Below the pieces are notes generated by a model, which ran no database searches, was not told the origin of the DNA, and was given only the letters and a program-made list of their open reading frames with translations. From Polydactylus sextarius (taxonomy: Eukaryota; Chordata; Actinopteri; Polynemidae), in NCBI GenBank assembly GCA_016801845.1, contig CM028918.1:15359001-15423000 (forward strand): a stretch of 64,000 bases of DNA, read 5' to 3'. The position numbers and the translations under genes were made by a program. This document shows, one piece after another, positions 61,501 through 64,000 of this stretch. Each line of letters starts with the position of its first letter. Position 1 is the first letter of the stretch.

Positions 61501-63618
61501 AGGACACGGAGGTGGTAGTTCTCGATATGTTATTAATAAAAAGTAATATATAATAACACATCTGAGTTATTAAATTGTGATTTTATTCACTGTGCGCAGT
61601 GTCTTCATCGCTGCTGACTGTCGATTCATTACATTTCTCATCATTTGTCTTTCAAAGTATTGACTTTTAGCTCTCAGTCGTGTTTTATCATAATGAATCT
61701 TCTGATTTCATTTTGCCGATACTGATTAAAATTTTCTCTCCACGTCCCTCTCCTCCCTCCTTACTAATCTTCCACTCATCTCCTCTGCTGTCACTCTTCA
61801 CCTTTGTCTCCTTCCCTCCTATAATACATTTTTTCCCAATAATCTAATTTGTTCTTCTGTCTTATTAAATCCCGTTATCGCTTCTTCCGTCTCATCTGTC
61901 AACACCTGTCTGACCTTTGCTTGTTTCTTCTTTTCTCCCCGTTGCTGCATCTCAGCTCCAGAACAGGCTCGCAGGTATAAATCCGTTTCCTGCAGGAGCC
62001 CAGCATGTGAACATGGGTATTCGTCAGGGGGTTCAACAACCTCAGATGCCCTCACAGGTGAGTCGACTGAAACACCACCAGAATACTTGAGTCTTCATCT
62101 TAGGTAGAAAAATGTCTTTCAGAAACTTCTCTTAGTAAATGACCTTATAGATAATATTTAGATAGTACAGTGTATCATATTTTTATAATGAAGTAAAGTA
62201 CTGAGCTGTTTGTGTCATCATCTGTCTCGGCAGCCTCCACTGAATGCTCAGATGTTGGCCCAGCGTCAGAGGGAGCTCTACAGCATCCAGCACCGCCAGC
62301 GCCAGCTTTTCCAGCAGAAGGTCATGCTGATGAGACAGAACATGGCAGGGGCCCCGACCGAAGCCGTGGGGCCCGTCGGCACTGCCAGGGTCCCCAAAGG
62401 TCCCCCGACAACACCTCAACAGCAGCAGCAGCAGCAACAGCAGCAGTTCAACTTCCCGCCGGGGTACAACCCCATGACGGGAAACCCCCCTACCTCACCA
62501 AGTCACTTCAGCCCCATGTCCGGGGGCCCTCTGGACAACAAAATGTCCGCCAGAGTTCCTCTGAATAACCAGACGCTGATGGGTGGCGTGCAGGGCCAGT
62601 TCAGCAGCACCGTGAACTCCTCATTACAGCAAGGCCTGTTTCAGCAGTTTGGAGGGTCCGGTGAGTCCAATGAAACACAGTAATCGTCGTTTTAATATCA
62701 GAAAAAAAAAATTAGCTGCTGTGTTAGAACAGCCTGGATCGTAATACATTACTGCTGGTAACGCCTACTTGCACAGAAAGTATAACTGTTTGTCTGTTAA
62801 CATTAACATGTACAAACTCTTAAGTCACTGCTCTTGACTCTTATAAACCTGCAACTCATCCAGTGTAATATTTACACACTTGATTTTAAGTATGTTTAGT
62901 TGAGCAGAAAACAAGTATTTGTCTCTGTAGTAGCAGTGCTTGATCTAAGTGTTTTAGATTTAATTTACAGCATCTCAGCCTCTCCACTGTTTGAAGCTGT
63001 TTATGTGTATGAAGTAGTAAGAATGTGAGAATGAAAGATTATTGAAAGCAAAGTGAAAAAGTAACATTGTGTCCTACTTGAACATGTTTTTAATGTCAAA
63101 TTCCAAAATTGAAGTTTCTCCTCCTCCTCTGTGAAGCTTTGGTCCAGCAAGACCCATCCTTCCCTCCTGAGATGAGCCCCAGCAGCCCGTTGTTGTCACC
63201 TCAAAACTCAACCTCCCAGAGTCCTCTGCTTCAGCAAGCCCCACCTCCTGGCTACCAGTCACCAGACATGAAGAGCTGGCAACAGACGGGCATGGGCAGC
63301 AACAGGTTGGGAAGTGTACACAGTCACTAAGGCTTCTGCAAACATTACTCTGGCTGTGTTATATTTGTGTATGTGAAGGGGATCCTTTCAGCTGCACTTA
63401 GCGTAACGCGCTGTCCTCTCTGCCGCAGCCTGTTCAGTCAGTCGGGACAGAGTGCAGGGCAGGCGTTCGGCCAGCAGGGGGTTTACAACAACATGAGCAT
63501 CACCGTCTCCATGGCTGGAGGCTCGGGTGGTGTCGGTTCATTACCTCCCATGGGGCAGCCGGTTGGCATGAGCAACAGTAACCTCAGCAACGTCGGTTCA
63601 GTGTGCAGCGACCAGCAG
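47159..63618 (+). CDS. ncoa1: Nuclear receptor coactivator 1 (SRC-1), 5' 19 coding exons; 3' end beyond window
   Basis: Nineteen exons joined by GT-AG introns keep one open frame of 1441 codons. Order: N-terminus MSAVGESPLDPATPESRKRK; bHLH about residues 32-85; PAS-A from about 122 (ALDGFFFVVN); PAS-B about 270-367; Ser/Pro-rich region 368-577; receptor-interaction boxes LNQLL 578-582, LHRLL 626-630 and LRFLL 681-685; CBP/p300-binding AD1 about 994-1040 (GRNDEKALLEQLVSFL); Q-rich region with a 10-Gln run at 1241-1250; and the conserved GVYNNMSITVSMAGG. The AD1 and LGIDKLVQ segments match NCOA1 better than NCOA2 or NCOA3. It is a nuclear p160 coactivator that binds liganded nuclear receptors through LXXLL motifs and recruits CBP/p300. 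Human NCOA1 is about 1441 residues in total, so this protein is longer, mainly through Ser/Pro/Gln-rich expansions. Roughly 140 C-terminal residues should lie outside. Confidence 0.96.
50100..50266 (+). CDS. ncoa1: ncoa1 exon 2, bHLH
   Basis: The acceptor is TTTCCTGCAG and the donor GTGAGG. It encodes residues 30-85: EKRRRELECRYIEELAELL, then SVKPDKCHILKSTVDQIQQI. This is the SRC-family bHLH. The LAELL here is part of the helix, not a receptor box. Confidence 0.95.
51006..51112 (+). CDS. ncoa1: ncoa1 exon 3, bHLH-PAS linker
   Basis: Residues 86-121, including DDEVQKSDISSSSQGLVEKE, a signature SRC-family linker. The acceptor is TTTCGGACAG and the donor GTGAAC begins at 51113. Confidence 0.95.
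51236..51413 (+). CDS. ncoa1: ncoa1 exon 4, PAS-A
   Basis: Residues 122-180, with ALDGFFFVVNREGRIVFVSE and SVYSILHVGDHNEFV. This is the best conserved block of the p160 family. Acceptor CTCCTCAG, donor GTGAGT. Confidence 0.97.
52684..52863 (+). CDS. ncoa1: ncoa1 exon 5, end of PAS-A and linker
   Basis: Residues 181-240, with VNGVPWPQETGRRNSHTFNC and YEIMQCFTVSQP. The acceptor is CCGTCCGTCCAG and the donor GTACGT begins at 52864. Confidence 0.96.
54493..54585 (+). CDS. ncoa1: ncoa1 exon 6, start of PAS-B region
   Basis: Residues 241-271, with LQSCLICIACRIPRTQPVSS and SFITKQDPT. The acceptor is preceded by a long pyrimidine tract (TTTTTTCCCTTCAG). Donor GTAACA. Confidence 0.95.
55011..55151 (+). 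CDS. ncoa1: ncoa1 exon 7, PAS-B
   Basis: Residues 272-318, with GKIISIETSALRATGRPGWE and RKCIYAFFQPQGKEP. Acceptor TGTTCTTCAG, donor GTGAGT. Confidence 0.96.
55527..55588. repeat. GT microsatellite, 31 units
   Basis: Pure GT repeat in ncoa1 intron 7, 400 bases before exon 8. Confidence 0.98.
55989..56136 (+). CDS. ncoa1: ncoa1 exon 8, end of PAS-B
   Basis: Residues 319-367, including LSDGTPLSAQTRCKFCCPP and QPFIMGIHTIDR. The acceptor is CTCCTAACAG and the donor GTACAG begins at 56137. Confidence 0.95.
56268..57234 (+). CDS. ncoa1: ncoa1 exon 9, Ser/Pro-rich region and three receptor boxes
   Basis: A 967-base exon, residues 368-690. The first two thirds are Ser/Pro/Thr-rich with FMSPRMPRASPGVGGSP and LSSPVLQRQTSTPTG. 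Then come the receptor-interaction boxes: LNQLL at 56896-56910, LHRLL at 57040-57054 in the conserved LTERHKILHRLLQDSS, and LRFLL at 57205-57219 in DHQLLRFLLDTDEK. VEIKKEPPPSP is a sumoylation-type motif. The donor at 57235 is GTGACT. Confidence 0.96.
57335..57600 (+). mobile_element. tRNA-derived SINE in ncoa1 intron 9
   Basis: The head GGCGGCTGTGTCTCAGGATA and B-box-like GTGGTTCGTCTGCC (57387-57400) are followed by GTCCACATGCTAAAGTGCCC, TTTGGCAAGACACTGAGCCC and a GTGTAAAGCTCTTTGAGTG tail ending in CCATTTACTATTTAC. This is a familiar fish SINE structure, inserted in sense orientation 100 bases after the exon. Confidence 0.8.
57738..57965 (+). CDS. ncoa1: ncoa1 exon 10
   Basis: Seventy-six codons, residues 691-766, phase 0 at both ends. 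It follows LLDTDEK with DLGDLPPPSALSLQTVRVKV, which contains the family VKVEK sumoylation-type motif, and ends RDSRKDSRDST. Acceptor TTTTCGCAG, donor GTATAG. Confidence 0.93.
58251..58294. repeat. Perfect inverted repeat, 20-base arms, 4-base loop
   Basis: The left arm 58251-58270 and right arm 58275-58294 are exact reverse complements around TCTG. It is in the intron between ncoa1 exons 10 and 11. Confidence 0.9.
58872..59226 (+). CDS. ncoa1: ncoa1 exon 11, extra LXXLL and PQLQSP repeats
   Basis: Residues 767-884. It opens with MSGGPVDMDPLTQLLPGL, aligned by position with the DQFDQLLPTL segment of human NCOA1; here it reads as a true LXXLL. Then follows a tandem degenerate PQLQSP/PQLHSP array and VNVKREPPGTPNR, another KREP sumoylation-type motif. 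The acceptor is CCGCTCTCAG and the donor GTACAG. Confidence 0.92.
59405..59472. repeat. ATT/TAG triplet-rich region
   Basis: Degenerate ATT triplets pass into AGT/AGG triplets. Lies in ncoa1 intron 11, about 60 bases before the CTCF-like site. Confidence 0.9.
59532..59544 (-). promoter_or_regulatory. CTCF-like motif in an ncoa1 intron
   Basis: The minus strand reads CCACTAGGGGGCA, a full match to the CTCF core consensus. It lies in the intron between the exons ending 59226 and starting 59668. Confidence 0.45.
59668..59850 (+). CDS. ncoa1: ncoa1 exon 12
   Basis: Residues 885-945, Ser/Pro/Gln-rich, ending PEAEVANLFSSST. The frame and phase (1 to 1) fit both neighbours. Acceptor TTTGTTCCTCAG, donor GTACAC. 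The sequence itself is weakly conserved, so the call rests on splice sites and phase. Confidence 0.82.
60270..60384 (+). CDS. ncoa1: ncoa1 exon 13
   Basis: Residues 946-983, with KMDMGDAQFQSLPLPDTLSF. The frame would hit TAA just after 60385 if not spliced, so the GTAAAT donor at 60385 is needed. Phase 2 joins the next exon as E-Q-C-V. Confidence 0.82.
60519..60687 (+). CDS. ncoa1: ncoa1 exon 14, CBP/p300-binding AD1
   Basis: Residues 984-1040. The QCVPCTLDEVLGPPSTPEGR part is followed by NDEKALLEQLVSFLSG and LAELDKALGIDKLVQ, very close to human NCOA1 AD1 and the strongest evidence for the paralogue call. The acceptor is an unusual GT-rich GTGTGTGAGTAG without a pyrimidine tract. Donor GTGAGA. 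Confidence 0.95.
61183..61497 (+). CDS. ncoa1: ncoa1 exon 15
   Basis: Residues 1041-1145, from GGCFDPLPQTFPSQQP to the conserved PNQLRLQLQQRLQGPQQ. Locally Gly/Arg/Met-rich (RGAFPGGAGMGLRPGM), a segment shared with the family. Acceptor CTCCTCTCAG, donor GTGAGG. Confidence 0.94.
61956..62057 (+). CDS. ncoa1: ncoa1 exon 16
   Basis: Thirty-four codons, residues 1146-1179, phase 0 at both ends: LQNRLAGINPFPAGAQHVNM and GIRQGVQQPQMPSQ. Acceptor TGCATCTCAG, donor GTGAGT. Confidence 0.92.
62234..62660 (+). CDS. ncoa1: ncoa1 exon 17, Q-rich region
   Basis: Residues 1180-1321. It begins PPLNAQMLAQRQRELYSIQH, highly conserved in p160 coactivators. A run of ten glutamines at 62417-62446 is encoded by CAG with two CAA interruptions, followed by FNFPPGYNP. 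Acceptor GTCTCGGCAG, donor GTGAGT. Confidence 0.95.
63137..63305 (+). CDS. ncoa1: ncoa1 exon 18
   Basis: Residues 1322-1377, with SPLLQQAPPPGYQSPDMKSW as in NCOA1. The acceptor is CCTCTGTGAAG. The donor at 63306 is the weak GTTGGG, but phase 2 fits the next exon exactly. Confidence 0.92.
63429..63618 (+). CDS. ncoa1: ncoa1 exon 19 (last seen in window)
   Basis: Residues 1378-1441, with LFSQSGQSAGQAFGQQGVYN, then NMSITVSMAGG and SVCSDQQ. Donor GTTGGT at 63619. The next family segment (NDPALR-type) is not in the window, so the gene continues past 64000. Confidence 0.92.
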
Positions 63619-63675
63619 GTTGGTGACTGTGACTCCATCCATCTTGTCACCTGCCCATCATATGCCAATCATAAC

Positions 63676-63795
63676 TTTTTTTTTTTTTTTTTTTGTAATA
63701 TTATTTTTTTTGGGCATTTTTGGCTTTTAATCATAGAGACAGTGTAGAGAGTCAGGAAACAGGGAGGAGTAGGGGAGAGACATGCAGTAAAGTTC
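63676..63795 (-). mobile_element. SINE-like fragment in the last ncoa1 intron
   Basis: A T-rich run (63676-63694) is followed by GGCATTTTTGGCTTTTAATC and GACAGTGTAGAGAGTCAGGA, then GGGGAGAGACATGCAGTAAA. This resembles the 3' part of a fish SINE in reverse orientation. The tRNA-like head is missing or too decayed to see. Confidence 0.5.
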
Positions 63796-64000
63796 AACCC
63801 GGCAAACAACTGCACAGCAAATATACACCAACATGACGTGCCTTAAACATTCGGTTATCCAGGCACAATTTCTCTGACATTTAAAGTTCACAGAGAAGTT
63901 TTTAGAACTTTTAACCCTGGGACACTGTGTTTTAGACCGTATCATAGGTAGATTGTTTGTGTCCTCACCGTTCTGAATTTGACATTAACGGGTGAAGATC

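Larger units (their letters stand above)
57235..63428. other. ncoa1 introns 9-18 (between listed exons)
   Basis: Introns of about 100-900 bases. Notable contents are the SINE at 57335, the 20-base-arm hairpin at 58251, the triplet region at 59405 and the CTCF-like motif at 59532. Pyrimidine-rich stretches precede several acceptors (for example 58680-58870 and 61740-61950). Confidence 0.6.

Overview
This window is vertebrate nuclear DNA, most likely from a ray-finned fish. It has short protein-coding exons joined by GT-AG introns, long AT-rich introns and intergenic stretches, very long dinucleotide microsatellites, and repeats of kinds familiar from teleosts: an L2-type LINE with a repeated TGATTC tail, tRNA-derived SINEs and inverted-repeat DNA elements. 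No bacterial, phage, CRISPR or operon features were seen. Identities come from recognising encoded protein segments and checking splice phases by hand. No database search was run.

Three genes lie on the plus strand. (1) Positions 4074-12752 hold the last four recognisable coding exons of a FAM184-family coiled-coil gene, best match fam184a; its upstream exons are outside the window. A broken L2-like LINE (about 1806-3480) lies just 5' of them, in an upstream intron. (2) Positions 14924-15971 hold the complete two-exon ptrhd1 gene (peptidyl-tRNA hydrolase domain protein, 126 residues). A strong CTCF-like motif lies about 75 bases before its start codon. (3) From about 21.4 kb to the window end is ncoa1 (nuclear receptor coactivator 1, SRC-1). 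It has a CpG-bearing promoter-like region (21.4-22.24 kb), a probable non-coding 5' UTR exon (35470-35689) with two short upstream ORFs, and 19 phase-consistent coding exons from the ATG at 47159 to 63618. Those exons encode 1441 residues: bHLH, PAS-A, PAS-B, Ser/Pro-rich region, three nuclear-receptor boxes, the CBP/p300-binding region and part of the Q-rich C-terminus. The final exon or exons lie beyond the window.

The large gaps (about 16-21 kb, 22-35 kb, 36-47 kb) contain no gene I can support. They hold microsatellites, poly-A/T tracts, SINE and inverted-repeat remnants and a few motif-level regulatory candidates. The three genes are neighbours rather than a pathway: a coiled-coil protein, a small hydrolase-like protein and a transcriptional coactivator.

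I found no convincing new biological system. The most interesting points are an added LXXLL motif and a tandem PQLQSP repeat in one ncoa1 exon, a perfect 20-bp-stem hairpin in the intron just before it, clustered nuclear-receptor half-sites in a large ncoa1 5' intron, CTCF-like sites, and the local gene order.
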